From: DASWJZ01 sp963720705
GTDB lineage: Bacteria; Pseudomonadota; Alphaproteobacteria; Rhizobiales; Afifellaceae
Assembly: GCA_963720705.1 (NCBI GenBank)
Contig: CAVRGJ010000003.1
Location: forward strand, 283,144-347,143
DNA: 64,000 bases
Direction: 5' to 3'
The notes under the pieces were generated by a model. The model made no database searches. It saw only the letters and a program-made list of their open reading frames with translations, and was not told where the DNA came from. Of the stretch, positions 35,390-43,789 are shown piece after piece (within the stretch, counting starts at the first letter, position 1; the number at the start of each line of letters is the position of its first letter). The translations under genes were made by a program, and so were the position numbers.

Positions 35390-35807
35390 CCCGATTGCTG
35401 AGCGCATCGAAGTTGCCGGGGCGCGGCCGGCGACCTTCAAGCTCGTGGAGAAGGCGGCTCAGTCTTATGACCTCTTCCGCTCTGGCAAGAAGATCGGGAC
35501 GGCACGTGTTGAAGAGGACGGCACCCTCTCAGCGCGTTTCAAAGCGCCGGACGGCGAGTGGTCAGCAACTGCGAAATCCACCTCCGACCTTCTGCACCTC
35601 GTGGCGCGCTATCTCCTCACGATCGATGCGCGCACGGCGGCCGCCGTGCCTCTGAACGAGAGTCATCCCGAGCTGCCAGCGAAAGGCAGGAAAACCGCTG
35701 ACGAAAAGCTCAGCATCGCTTTTCTGCAACAAGCGCGAGCGCGCCGCATCGCGACGCTCGACCAGAGCCTGGCCACGATGCGGAAGGCGATGCGGAGGGT
35801 GCGTTAG
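35379..35807 (+). CDS. Conserved hypothetical protein coupled to SRAP gene
   Basis: A 142-residue basic protein read from TTG 35379 (LPSNPIAERIEVAGARPATF). An ATG at 35337 in the same frame lies inside the SRAP gene and is the alternative. The sequence has SYDLFRSGKKIGTARVEEDG, a beta-rich part, and helical LLHLVARYLLTIDARTAAAV. The overlap with the SRAP stop suggests translational coupling and perhaps a shared role in DNA repair, which is inference. Family not recognised. Confidence 0.6.
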   Translation: MPSNPIAERIEVAGARPATFKLVEKAAQSYDLFRSGKKIGTARVEEDGTLSARFKAPDGEWSATAKSTSDLLHLVARYLLTIDARTAAAVPLNESHPELPAKGRKTADEKLSIAFLQQARARRIATLDQSLATMRKAMRRVR

Positions 35808-36002
35808 GATTTGGCAGTCGGAGCCAAGCAACACGCAAGACTGTACGTCCGCTATTGCGGAGCAGGGCGGCGGAGGTCCGAGGTCGACCCATATAAGACA
35901 TTCGCCGGCTTGACCCAGATGTTCATGGCCGAGACTTAAGCCAGCGATGTTGCGAGATGGCCAGGCGGTTCTTGTCCGGCCATCGAGGGATGTAGCCTTG
36001 CC

Positions 36003-38324
36003 TTACTGCGGTGCGCAGGCCCCCTCTGCGTTCACCACCTGGCCCTCGGGGCATTGCGGCGGCGGTGGAGTCGCCGGCGTTGGTGCCGGTACAGGCTCGG
36101 CTGCGGGCGGTGGCGGTGCGGGTTCCGGTGCTGGCGGCGGCGGAGCCGCTGTCGTTGGTGCCGGTCCAGGCTCGGCTGCGGGCGGTGGCGGTGCGGGTTC
36201 CGGTGCTGGCGGCGGAGCCGCTGTCGTTGGTGCCGGTGCAGGCTCGGCTGCGGGCGGTGGGGCCGGTGACGCGGACTCAGATGCCGGAGGTGGCGGTGCC
36301 GCAGGCTCGGGCGACGGGGCCGGTTGCTCGGGGGCCGGGGCGGTCTTCTCCGGCGCGGCCGGGGTCTCGACCGGTGTCTCTGGCGTCACTTGCTCGGCCG
36401 GGGGCGGCGTCCCCTGAGGCGCAGCGCAGTTACCGTCCTCTTGCCGGACCGTGCCCTCGGGGCAGGGCTCGACGCCCCCCGGCGAGGCTTCACCGGCCGG
36501 TGGCGCGGGCTCCGATGCCGAAGGTGGCGGTGCCGCAGGCTCGGGCGACGGGGCCGGTTGCTCGGGGGCCGGGGCGGTCTTCTCCGGCGCGGCCGGGGTC
36601 TCGACCGGTGTCTCTGGCGTCACTTGCTCGGCCGGGGGCGGCGTCCCCTGAGGCGCAGCGCAGTTACCGTCCTCTTGCCGGACCGTGCCCTCGGGGCAGG
36701 GCTCGACGCCCCCCGGCGAGGCTTCACCGGCCGGTGGCGCGGGCTCCGATGCCGAAGGTGGCGGTGCCGCAGGCTCGGGCGCCGGGGCCGGTTGCTCGGG
36801 GGCCGACGCGGGCTGCTCTGGCGCGGCCGGGGTCTCGACCGGTGTCTCTGGCGTCACTTGCTCGGCCGGGGGCGGCGTCCCTTGGGGGGCGGCGCAGTCG
36901 CCGTCCTCTTGCCGGACCGTGCCCTCGGGACAGGGCTCGACGCCCTCCGGCGCGGGTCCTTCCTCCGGCGCGGCTTCCCCGGCCGGTGGCGCGGCTTCCT
37001 CGCCTGCCATTGGCGGCGTCTCGCTCGGCGGTGCCGCGTTCTCCGGCGGCACTTCCTCAGGCGTCGGCGCTGGCGGCACCAGATCCGCGGTCGCCGCTTC
37101 CCCGCCCGCCTGGCCGGTGGTCTTGCTCTCCGCAGCGACTTCTTTCTCGGTCGCCACCTTTGCCGGCGCTTCCTCCGGGACGAGCTCGGATGCCACCGGG
37201 TGGTAGACCTCGATCGTGTCGCCGCTGACCGCGCCGTTTTTATTCTCTGACGGCGTCAGCGCCACCTCGTGGACGACCACTTGCTGCCCGGTCGCCTGTT
37301 CGACGAAATTGACATTGACGACATTGTTGACCACCACATTGTTGACGATGGTCACATCGCCGGCCGCCTCGGTCTGGTTGACGATGCTGATGATCTGGTT
37401 GTTGTCCCCGATCACCACGTTGGAAATGTTGGGCGACTGGAAATCGCGGGCGTGCACCGCCCGCCAGTAATAGTTCGGGATGTTGCCGACGGAGATGTTG
37501 ATGCTGATCCCGAACCGGTCGTTCGGGTCGGGCGGTAGCGGCGCCCAGGCGAGATAGTCGTTCGATTGTCGCCAAGCGACCCAGGCCGGCGCCCATCTCG
37601 TCCCCGGCACCCAGATCCAGCCGAACCGTTCGGAATAGGCCCAGCGGCCATAATGATAGGTCGCCCAGCCGAAGGGCTCGTCCGACACCCACATCCAACC
37701 GTAGCGGTGTGTATAGGCCCAGTGTCCCTCAGTGTAGGGACGCCAGTTCGACCCAACCCGCGGCACAAAGACATACCGCCCGCGCAGCTCTACCCAACGG
37801 CCGTGCTGCGCCAGCGGGCGGTAGAAGGAGCCGATACTGATATTGACCGAACCGCCGGAGGCGTAGACCGAGAGCTGCGCAAAGAACGGCCGCTCGCGGT
37901 AATACCGGTCCCAATAGGAATCGATGTTGAAGGACACGGTCGGGAGATAGGCGTAGCGCACATAGCTCGCCACGGTGAGACTGGTACTGCGATAGGGGAT
38001 CCTGAGATATCGCGCGCTGAACCAGCCGCGATTGCCGCGATAGGCGCCGTCGCACCAGGTCAGGTCTCTGACGCAGCCGAAGAGCGCGATCGCCGCCCCT
38101 TTGGGCACGACGACCAGCGCCGGATAGCGCGTGCCTGGCCCGGCGCGCTGGTTGAGATTGGTCGTCACATAGGCCCCGACCTGCCGGGCGACGGCGGTGC
38201 CCGGGACAAGCAGGGCGGCGGCGACCAGGAAGGCGGCGGCCGATCGGAATAAGGCGAAAGTCGGAAGCCGCCAGGCGAACGGATATGGGAACGAACATGA
38301 CGGACGGGTGCTTGGCAATGTCAC
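36003..38324 (-). CDS. DUF6600-type exported protein with SH3-like domain and Pro-rich tandem repeats
   Basis: A 773-residue exported protein. A signal peptide (AAAFLVAAALLVPGTAVA) follows a long N-region. Residues about 50-115 form a bacterial SH3-like domain (VTTNLNQRAGPGTRYPALVV, WCDGAYRGNRGWFSARYL). Residues 150-280 carry Trp/Tyr-rich DUF6600 repeats (WAYTHRYGWMWVSDEPFGWA). Next is a Val/Asn-rich stretch, then some 380 residues of Pro/Ala/Glu-rich sequence. This tail holds three tandem 78-residue units each starting PCPEGTVRQEDG, and a final CPEGQVVNAEGACAPQ. Each unit has two Cys. It probably sits in the periplasm or envelope. Function unknown. Confidence 0.85.
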   Translation of the reverse strand: MTLPSTRPSCSFPYPFAWRLPTFALFRSAAAFLVAAALLVPGTAVARQVGAYVTTNLNQRAGPGTRYPALVVVPKGAAIALFGCVRDLTWCDGAYRGNRGWFSARYLRIPYRSTSLTVASYVRYAYLPTVSFNIDSYWDRYYRERPFFAQLSVYASGGSVNISIGSFYRPLAQHGRWVELRGRYVFVPRVGSNWRPYTEGHWAYTHRYGWMWVSDEPFGWATYHYGRWAYSERFGWIWVPGTRWAPAWVAWRQSNDYLAWAPLPPDPNDRFGISINISVGNIPNYYWRAVHARDFQSPNISNVVIGDNNQIISIVNQTEAAGDVTIVNNVVVNNVVNVNFVEQATGQQVVVHEVALTPSENKNGAVSGDTIEVYHPVASELVPEEAPAKVATEKEVAAESKTTGQAGGEAATADLVPPAPTPEEVPPENAAPPSETPPMAGEEAAPPAGEAAPEEGPAPEGVEPCPEGTVRQEDGDCAAPQGTPPPAEQVTPETPVETPAAPEQPASAPEQPAPAPEPAAPPPSASEPAPPAGEASPGGVEPCPEGTVRQEDGNCAAPQGTPPPAEQVTPETPVETPAAPEKTAPAPEQPAPSPEPAAPPPSASEPAPPAGEASPGGVEPCPEGTVRQEDGNCAAPQGTPPPAEQVTPETPVETPAAPEKTAPAPEQPAPSPEPAAPPPPASESASPAPPPAAEPAPAPTTAAPPPAPEPAPPPPAAEPGPAPTTAAPPPPAPEPAPPPPAAEPVPAPTPATPPPPQCPEGQVVNAEGACAPQ
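36252..36953. repeat. Tandem 234-bp coding repeat, three copies
   Basis: Three head-to-tail units of 234 bases encode the 78-residue units of the DUF6600 protein. The two distal units are nearly identical in DNA, including synonymous sites, which points to recent duplication. The third differs more. A shared landmark (ccctcggggcagggctcgac) recurs at about 36451 and 36685, and with one change near 36919. Confidence 0.85.
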
Positions 38325-38328
38325 CCTC

Positions 38329-38511
38329 CTAAAGCCCCGACACCAGCAGCAGTCGTAGCAGCACGAGCAGCCCAGCCAGGACCCAGATCACCACGCGCGC
38401 CACATCATACCGCGGAAGCCTCAGCCTGGACCAGCCCCAGTCGACCAGCGCGGCCAGCGCGCAGACGACGATCGCGTAGATCAGTAGAGCTACGATGGTC
38501 GTCAGGCTCAT
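38329..38511 (-). CDS. Small two-helix membrane protein
   Basis: A 60-residue protein with TIVALLIYAIVVCALAALVD (residues 4-23) and VVIWVLAGLLVLLRLLLVSG (40-59) as two membrane helices joined by a basic loop (WGWSRLRLPRYDVAR). It ends just upstream of the DUF6600 gene in the same direction, so it may be co-transcribed. Family not recognised. Confidence 0.65.
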   Translation of the reverse strand: MSLTTIVALLIYAIVVCALAALVDWGWSRLRLPRYDVARVVIWVLAGLLVLLRLLLVSGL

Positions 38512-38689
38512 CCCTCAGTTCTCCTGCCCTGGCGTCTCGTCCTGTGTCAGGGCACCGATGGCTAGGTCCCGACGCTACCTGCTCAGCAAGCGCGCCCAGC
38601 CGCGTCTATGCAGAAGGTGGCCATCTCCGTCGCTGACATGCGCAGCAGTCGCGTCAGGGAAGTTAACTCAGGGGAGGTCTGGCGGCTAG

Positions 38690-38950
38690 CCATCAACAGG
38701 ACCTTGCTCGCGCGGCGGGTATCCCGGAACAGTAGGCACGACTGTGGAACAACTCGGGGTTTGGCCAAGGAGGGCATCGTCAGCCACAACGTCCGCGGCA
38801 CCAGGGACGGCAGCATCACCGCCACCATCATCACGCCACATGCCGAGGAACGAGGCCGCCGCGCGCCTGGCTGACAAGGCGCGCCGCGCGAGGTTGGCGG
38901 GCTCGCCGCCACGCTGGCAAGTTATGGTTCGACTTCGCGGGTACATGGTG
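38690..38950 (-). pseudogene. Possible remnant of a DUF2182-like membrane protein
   Basis: Minus-strand frames contain RAAASFLGMW and, one frame away, VMMVAVMLPSLVPRTLW, which together resemble the MW-(x)-MMVAMMLPS core of DUF2182 metal-associated membrane proteins. No start, no further helices and no continuous frame are present. It is a weak case and may be chance. Confidence 0.3.
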
Positions 38951-39261
38951 CGGGACGTGTGACGACGAGTCCGAGGCTGTGGCCTGCCTTGAGGCCGGGT
39001 GGCTGGTACTGGCTACGGGAATGATGGTTGACGACCGTTTTCTCCCTCAAGGCAACGCCGGCGGCCAGCCGCGACGTCAACTCGGTGAAGAACGACTCGC
39101 CAGAGTGCATCGTATTGCGTTAATTTTGGAGAGCGCGCTTTCAGCGGCAGGTCAGCCCAAGACGATGGTCCGAGCTTGCCTACAAACAGCCATGGCGGCA
39201 AAATAACTCAAGCAAGCTGGTCATCCAGTGGCTGTTGGTCGAAGAAGCCGCGAGCCTTCAG
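38951..39261. other. Intergenic or degraded region
   Basis: About 310 bases with only short frames on both strands and no recognisable motif. Confidence 0.35.
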
Positions 39262-39474
39262 ATGTGGCAGATCATCGTCGTTGTCACCCTGTTCACGGGC
39301 CATGTGCAGACCGCTCGTATTGCACCCCTGGAGCATCTCGCGACGAAGAAGGAATGTGCACTCTACCTCGCGGAGCACGGCGTAGAGGTGGGTACGGGCG
39401 CGATGATCTTCGCGCAGCAATTCGTGAACGTGGGTGGCGTGGTCTCCCTGAAGGTTGGTTGCGTGCGCTTATAG
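39262..39474 (+). CDS. Small hypothetical protein with N-terminal hydrophobic segment
   Basis: A 70-residue protein: MWQIIVVVTLFTGHVQTARI could be a short signal or anchor, followed by ATKKECALYLAEHGVEVGTG and VNVGGVVSLKVGCVRL. ATG 39262 is internal to a longer open frame from 39235. The composition is coding-like. Family not recognised. Confidence 0.4.
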   Translation: MWQIIVVVTLFTGHVQTARIAPLEHLATKKECALYLAEHGVEVGTGAMIFAQQFVNVGGVVSLKVGCVRL

Positions 39475-39682
39475 ACCGCTCGGCGCGGGCCACCGGCCGT
39501 TTCTATGCCGATGCAGTTTGGGCACGCGGCTATTTTCCTAGCGTCACGGGTGGCACGAGTTCAACGGAGGAGGCGGCTGCAAGAAAAACATAGTCGGTGT
39601 TGATCGGGATCAAGACGAAGCGCCGGAGCCTAGCTATTTTTCATTTGAAGTCAGCTCATGGCGCGGCTTTGGAGGAAGAACG

Positions 39683-39856
39683 ATGGATAAGGATCGTGTC
39701 GCCGGGTCGGCGAAGGTTGTCAAAGGCAAGATCAAGGAGGCAGTCGGCAAGGCAGTAGGTGACACCAAGCTGGAGTCGCAGGGCAAGGTCGACAAGATCG
39801 AGGGCAAGGTTCAGAACGCCGTCGGCGGCCTTAAGGACACACTCAGAGGCAAATAG
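39683..39856 (+). CDS. CsbD-family stress protein
   Basis: A 57-residue CsbD-like protein, MDKDRVAGSAKVVKGKIKEA onward, then VGDTKLESQGKVDKIEGKVQ and LKDTLRGK. The family is small, hydrophilic, Gly/Lys/Glu-rich and commonly induced by general stress. A ggaggaa site precedes ATG 39683. It heads a series of stress-type small genes. Confidence 0.9.
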   Translation: MDKDRVAGSAKVVKGKIKEAVGKAVGDTKLESQGKVDKIEGKVQNAVGGLKDTLRGK

Positions 39857-39989
39857 GCGTTTGTGGGAGCGCGTCCATTCGTTGCATGCAGGGAGCCCTG
39901 GCCACGGTTCGCTTCCAGCGCTTCCCTTGGGTGCTGGAAGCGGATCAATTGGAACGCGCTTTCATGAGCCCGACTAAGACGAACTGACT

Positions 39990-40136
39990 ATGGGTCGCAA
40001 CGGTCTCTATCTCCTGCTCGGCGCTTTGGTCGTCGCAATTGTCGTTATCGGCTACCTGCTCTACCAGGAGCGACAGAAGACAAGCGGCATAGATATCAAC
40101 GTCGGCAAGGGGGGTATTTCGGTCGAGACGAAGTAA
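39990..40136 (+). CDS. Micro-membrane protein, 48 residues
   Basis: MGRNGLYLLLGALVVAIVVI makes one membrane helix; the tail YQERQKTSGIDINVGKGGIS and VETK is exposed. One-pass architecture with a beta-like tail is common near CsbD and DUF3309 genes in rhizobia. The ribosome site is weak. Family not recognised. Confidence 0.6.
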   Translation: MGRNGLYLLLGALVVAIVVIGYLLYQERQKTSGIDINVGKGGISVETK

Positions 40137-40198
40137 TCGACGCCACTGAAAAGGGCTTCTCGCTTCGCCAAGAGTTCGATTCGGGGCTGCAACGGGAG

Positions 40199-40369
40199 AT
40201 GGTCATGTCGCTGGGGCTCATTCTTGTCATCATCCTCATAATCTTCCTGCTTGGCGGCTTCAGCGGCCGCTTCGGTGGCTACGGCTACGGCTTCGGTCAC
40301 GGTGGCGTCGGGGTCATCGGCATCATACTGATCATAGTCGTCGTGCTGCTTCTCACGGGTAGGCTTTGA
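40199..40369 (+). CDS. Small Gly-rich membrane protein (DUF3309-like)
   Basis: A 56-residue protein: LGLILVIILIIFLLGGFSGR, a Gly/Tyr/Phe-rich turn (GGYGYGFGHGGVG), then VIGIILIIVVVLLLTGRL. Two hydrophobic helices with an aromatic-glycine loop match the DUF3309 style of protein. It precedes the VIT gene by about 20 bases and may be co-transcribed. Confidence 0.65.
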   Translation: MVMSLGLILVIILIIFLLGGFSGRFGGYGYGFGHGGVGVIGIILIIVVVLLLTGRL

Positions 40370-40389
40370 TGTGACGGGCCAAATGCCGG

Positions 40390-41091
40390 ATGAGCCGTCT
40401 TCGCCTGCATCCTGAAAATCATCTGGTCTCACGCATCGGGTGGCTGAGGGCGGCGGTTCTCGGAGCCAACGATGGTATTGTCTCGACCGCAAGCCTGATC
40501 GTCGGCGTCGCCGCCGCTGCGGCGAAACCGAGCGATGTCGTGATAGCGGGCGTCGCGGGTCTCGTGGCGGGCGCCATGTCCATGGCGGCGGGTGAATACG
40601 TATCGGTCAGCTCACAGGCCGACACGGAACATGCGGACCTCGCACGCGAACGGAACGAGCTGAGTGCGGACAGCGCGGCCGAGCATGAGGAACTCGCCGA
40701 CATTTACGTCAGACGCGGCGTCGAGCCTGATCTCGCCCGCCAAGTTGCGAAACAGCTAATGGCGAAAGATGCCCTCGCAGCGCACGCCCACGATGAACTG
40801 GGCATCTCGGAAATCACCGCCGCCCGCCCCGTCCAGGCGGCCCTGACGTCGGCCGCGACCTTCTCGGTAGGCGCTGCCATGCCATTGTTGGCCGTCCTGG
40901 TGTCGCCCAACCGCTTGCTTGTACCGATTGTCTCCGCGGCCTCGTTGTTGTTCCTCGCTCTGCTGGGCGCGATTGGCGCACGCGCCGGGGGCGCGAATGT
41001 CCTGCGCGCCACCGCGCGCGTAACGTTCTGGGGTGCGCTGGCCATGGCGCTCACGGCCGGCATCGGTGCGGTGTTTGGGACAGTGGTTTGA
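40390..41091 (+). CDS. VIT1/CCC1-family Fe2+/Mn2+ transporter
   Basis: A 233-residue membrane protein that in this family moves iron or manganese out of the cytosol. The first helix has the signature WLRAAVLGANDGIVSTASLI (residues 18-37), then AGAMSMAAGEYVSVSSQADT. A hydrophilic, Glu-rich metal-binding loop (ARERNELSADSAAEHEELAD) and three C-terminal helices follow. Length is normal for bacterial members. It starts at ATG 40390. Confidence 0.92.
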   Translation: MSRLRLHPENHLVSRIGWLRAAVLGANDGIVSTASLIVGVAAAAAKPSDVVIAGVAGLVAGAMSMAAGEYVSVSSQADTEHADLARERNELSADSAAEHEELADIYVRRGVEPDLARQVAKQLMAKDALAAHAHDELGISEITAARPVQAALTSAATFSVGAAMPLLAVLVSPNRLLVPIVSAASLLFLALLGAIGARAGGANVLRATARVTFWGALAMALTAGIGAVFGTVV

Positions 41092-41149
41092 AGTGTGGCT
41101 GTGCCAAGACCCTCGGCACACCTACACGCGGCGCCTACTTGACTCTGTG

Positions 41150-41459
41150 CCGATCACGGCCCCAGCGAGCTTGCCGACACCGTCGCCGGCGACGCAGTGG
41201 ATGGTCGAGCCGAGGACCGGCCTGAACCGCCAGAGGTGGCCACGCAGTCGCGTATTTGTCGAGGCAGTTGGACTTGCCCATCTCGTCCTTGTCGAAGACG
41301 TAGAGCGTCATCCCTTATCATCGACCCAAGCCTTCGCCATTGAGGTATCCGCCAGCTTTGCGGTTGCGGCGGTTGCCGCGGCAACACCACCGGCCGTGAA
41401 TGCGGGGGCGAGACTGGAATTGCAGAAGCCAGAATGCCAGAAGCAAGAGTTTTGATCAT
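41150..41459 (-). pseudogene. Decayed lipoprotein-like gene (COG4315, YxFxxD-type)
   Basis: The minus strand starts MIKTLASGILASAIPV (signal-like), shifts frame to AFTAGGVAAATAATAKLADT and then, after a stop, shifts again to MTLYVFDKDEMGKSNCLDKY followed by ATAWPPL. The last part is the repeat of the COG4315 secreted proteins (LYxFDKD...GKSNC...C...WPPL), with the second Cys changed to Tyr. Several frame changes and a lost Cys indicate a true pseudogene rather than one error. Confidence 0.6.
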
Positions 41460-41744
41460 CACATTCTCCAATGGACTTAAATATCCAGGTCATTTCGACA
41501 AAGATAGGTCGTCTGCCAAGCTTTGTAGGACGAGCGACCTTCCAATATATTTTAAATACCGGTTGCGTTTTGTGTTCTATCGGAGTTCCGCCGTCTATTT
41601 TGGAATGGGACTAGTGCCAGAGGTTGCACAATCCTCCATCATCCCCAAATAAAACTTCGCGAGAGGATTTCAAATGGGCGGTGGCGGAATCTTCGCACCT
41701 GTTCGTATGAGCCTTCGGCGGCTTGCTCTCCAAGGAGAACTATA

Positions 41745-41963
41745 ATGTTCGGATTCAAAGGCGGCGAGCGCCCCGACACGGTCGCGCGCAAGACGGGCTA
41801 CAGGCACAATGCCCTGCGGCGGTGGACTTCCCTGACTCCCTCCGATCTCTCGACGATCAGGAATGAGGCTCAACTCAGCTCCATCGTGCGCGAACGCTCG
41901 GGAATTCCGGAGGCGCAGGCCAAGAGCGAAGTTCACGCTTGGGCGCAGGACAAGCGGTTCTGA
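41745..41963 (+). CDS. Small hypothetical protein of rhizobial type
   Basis: A 72-residue protein, MFGFKGGERPDTVARKTGYR followed by WTSLTPSDLSTIRNEAQLSS and QAKSEVHAWAQDKRF. Similar small helical proteins occur near stress genes in Hyphomicrobiales. A caaggagaac site precedes ATG 41745. No membrane segment. Function unknown. Confidence 0.65.
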   Translation: MFGFKGGERPDTVARKTGYRHNALRRWTSLTPSDLSTIRNEAQLSSIVRERSGIPEAQAKSEVHAWAQDKRF

Positions 41964-42040
41964 CCTTTCAGTAGGTCTTGAGCGTGACCGCTCCTGTTCC
42001 GTAGGCGGGCCAGCAGCCTGTGTCGCCGCGTGTCGATCCT

Positions 42041-42065
42041 GGAACCAAATCGCCGGCTAAACGTT
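42041..42065 (+). promoter_or_regulatory. EcfG-type general-stress promoter
   Basis: GGAAC at 42041-42045 and CGTT at 42062-42065 are separated by exactly 16 bases, the consensus for the alphaproteobacterial general-stress sigma factor EcfG. It lies about 62 bases before a 28-codon gene and is the only perfect match I found in the stress-gene block. Confidence 0.85.
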
Positions 42066-42127
42066 TCTCACAAGGCTAGAATTCCAACCTGCACGCACGC
42101 AGCGTTCAGAGCAGGAGAAAAACCGGC

Positions 42128-42214
42128 ATGAGCACGACCACTCTTCTCATCATCATAATCGCGATTCTTCTGCTTAGCGGCGGCGGATGGTACGGCCGCG
42201 GGCGCTGGTATTAA
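42128..42214 (+). CDS. 28-residue membrane peptide
   Basis: MSTTTLLIIIIAILLLSGGG followed by WYGRGRWY: one membrane helix with a Gly-Trp-Tyr-Arg tail. A gcaggagaaa site and a perfect EcfG promoter lie upstream, so this tiny frame is very likely expressed under general stress. Similar short peptides with the GGWYGRGRWY-like end occur in other rhizobia, by recollection. Confidence 0.75.
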   Translation: MSTTTLLIIIIAILLLSGGGWYGRGRWY

Positions 42215-42436
42215 ACTCATCTGGGGTCATCCAAGTCACCACGGGCGATCCCGCCCATAGCGGCCAAGGCGCCTATCAGGCGGCGCGGTGGCTGACCGAT
42301 ACGATCGTGCCGTCTCCGGGGATTTCCGCCCGCGACGAGTTGGGTTGCGAGCGCTTAGGCTCCATGACAGGGAGCGCGCCCGCCGCCTCCTCCATCGGGG
42401 CGGATTTATCTTCTAAAGCAGCATTGGGAGGTCAGT

Positions 42437-42862
42437 ATGACAGTCGGCAAGATCATGACGAGCAAAGTGCATTTGCTGTCTCAAGGGGATAGCATTGAAA
42501 GTGCGGCGCGTCGGATGCGCGACGAGGGGATTGGTTCTTTGCCCGTCTCTTCCGGTGACCGTCTCGTCGGCTACATAACCGACCGAGACATTGTTATTCG
42601 TGGGATGGCCGCCGGCAAAGACTTCAGTACGCCTGTGCGCGAGGTGATGAGCGAGGGCATTCTCTACTGCTTCGAGGACGAAGAAGTAGGGGATGTGGCG
42701 GCAAACATGGCGAAGAACCAGGTGCGTCGTCTCCCTGTCCTGACACGTAAGAAGCGCCTCTGCGGAATAGTTTCTCTCGGCGATCTTGCGACACGCGGCG
42801 ACGGAGAGGCAGCTCAGGAAGCTCTGTCGGAAATTTCAGAGCAGGCGATCGCGAAGCGATAG
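42437..42862 (+). CDS. CBS-domain pair protein
   Basis: A 141-residue protein of two CBS motifs: VGKIMTSKVHLLSQGDSIES, then LVGYITDRDIVIRGMA for the first, and VREVMSEGILYCFEDEEVGD with RLPVLTRKKRLCGIVSLGDL for the second. Stand-alone CBS pairs bind adenosyl nucleotides and regulate partners. A gggaggt site precedes ATG 42437. It lies between the stress peptide and the DUF883 gene on the same strand. The partner is unknown. Confidence 0.93.
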   Translation: MTVGKIMTSKVHLLSQGDSIESAARRMRDEGIGSLPVSSGDRLVGYITDRDIVIRGMAAGKDFSTPVREVMSEGILYCFEDEEVGDVAANMAKNQVRRLPVLTRKKRLCGIVSLGDLATRGDGEAAQEALSEISEQAIAKR

Positions 42863-42907
42863 GAGCTGCCCATCGTCTTCAGACGGTTGGGGTTCAGGAG
42901 AACACCC

Positions 42908-43243
42908 ATGACGGACGAAAGAGACTTCCAGAATGATGTCGAAGTGCTCCGTGCTGACATGGCGGCGCTAACGAAGACAGTACGCAAGCTCGCCTACGAG
43001 GCAACGAAGGCGCAGGCGGCGATAGCCAAGACCGTAAGGCGCGCCGGGAAGAATACTTTGGGTTTCGGCGAGGAGCTTTGGGAGGAAGCTGGTCACCTTG
43101 GCCACGACGCCTCTGAGGCAGCACAAGGCGCGACCCGCGCCGGGGTGTTGAGCCTCGAGAGCGAGATCAAGCGCTATCCGCTGAGCGCAATCATCGCGGC
43201 GCTGGGGGTCGGTTTCGTTTTCGGCATTCTTCGTCCCAAGTAG
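42908..43243 (+). CDS. DUF883 (ElaB/YqjD)-like membrane-anchored protein
   Basis: A 111-residue protein with a long amphipathic helix (VEVLRADMAALTKTVRKLAY) and a C-terminal membrane anchor YPLSAIIAALGVGFVFGIL, ending RPK. This is the layout of ElaB/YqjD proteins, which attach to the inner membrane and can bind ribosomes in stationary phase in E. coli. The ATG at 42908 follows a caggag site. It is on the same strand 45 bases after the CBS gene. Confidence 0.85.
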   Translation: MTDERDFQNDVEVLRADMAALTKTVRKLAYEATKAQAAIAKTVRRAGKNTLGFGEELWEEAGHLGHDASEAAQGATRAGVLSLESEIKRYPLSAIIAALGVGFVFGILRPK

Positions 43244-43302
43244 CACTCCGCCGGTCGCCGTTTATGGCGGGAGGCGCGCTGGGGCGATCACGCTTCTCGC
43301 CT

Positions 43303-43500
43303 TTAGCGCACCCGCGCGCGGCGTGATCCTTGTGAGGACCGGATTAATTCCTTGAGCTGCTTGGTGAGAGACGGACCGGTCAATTGCTCCCGCGGATAGC
43401 CCTCCGCCGCCAGCGTTACCCGGATATCTTTCACGGAGGCGCATCTGCCCGAGGTTGCCAATTGGAAGGCCCGTTCAAGGGCTGTCGTGTTCTCACGCAT
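43303..43500 (-). CDS. Small conserved hypothetical protein of rhizobial type
   Basis: A 65-residue helical protein: TTALERAFQLATSGRCASVK (residues 4-23), DIRVTLAAEGYPREQLTGPS and LTKQLKELIRSS. The ALERAFQLA-SGRCASV-DI pattern recurs in short rhizobial proteins of unknown role that may resemble a small HTH. It faces the DUF883 gene. Confidence 0.7.
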   Translation of the reverse strand: MRENTTALERAFQLATSGRCASVKDIRVTLAAEGYPREQLTGPSLTKQLKELIRSSQGSRRARVR

Positions 43501-43789
43501 GTCGCAACCATATAGGAGCGGATGGCCGGCGGCGACACCCGCGTCAGAGGCGGCGGATCTCGAACTAAGACACTGCCGACCCCTCGGGCAGCCGGCTTAT
43601 GGGCCTATGGCAAATCCAGATGAACCGGGTGGATCGACACTAAGTGGATCGACACCAAAAATGTCTTGGCAATCAATGACCGATGTTCCCGTGGCTAGTC
43701 CTTTTCTTGATCCTCCTCCATCGCGATGCACGTCAGCTTGCAGCGCGTCGTTTATCACGGGTTCTCCGGCTTGGCCGGCCAAATCACCG

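Noticed and set aside
36252..36953. Regular repeats considered as a CRISPR array
   Set aside because: Units are 234 bp, coding and without spacers. No cas gene or CRISPR-like array was seen anywhere in the window.
36011..37228. Long plus-strand frames full of Arg/Pro/Gly opposite the DUF6600 gene
   Set aside because: They are the complement of the Pro/Ala/Glu-rich repeats and carry no start signals or family motifs.
39013..39206. Short opposing frames between the DUF2182-like remnant and the gene at 39262
   Set aside because: No ribosome sites, motifs or consistent composition.
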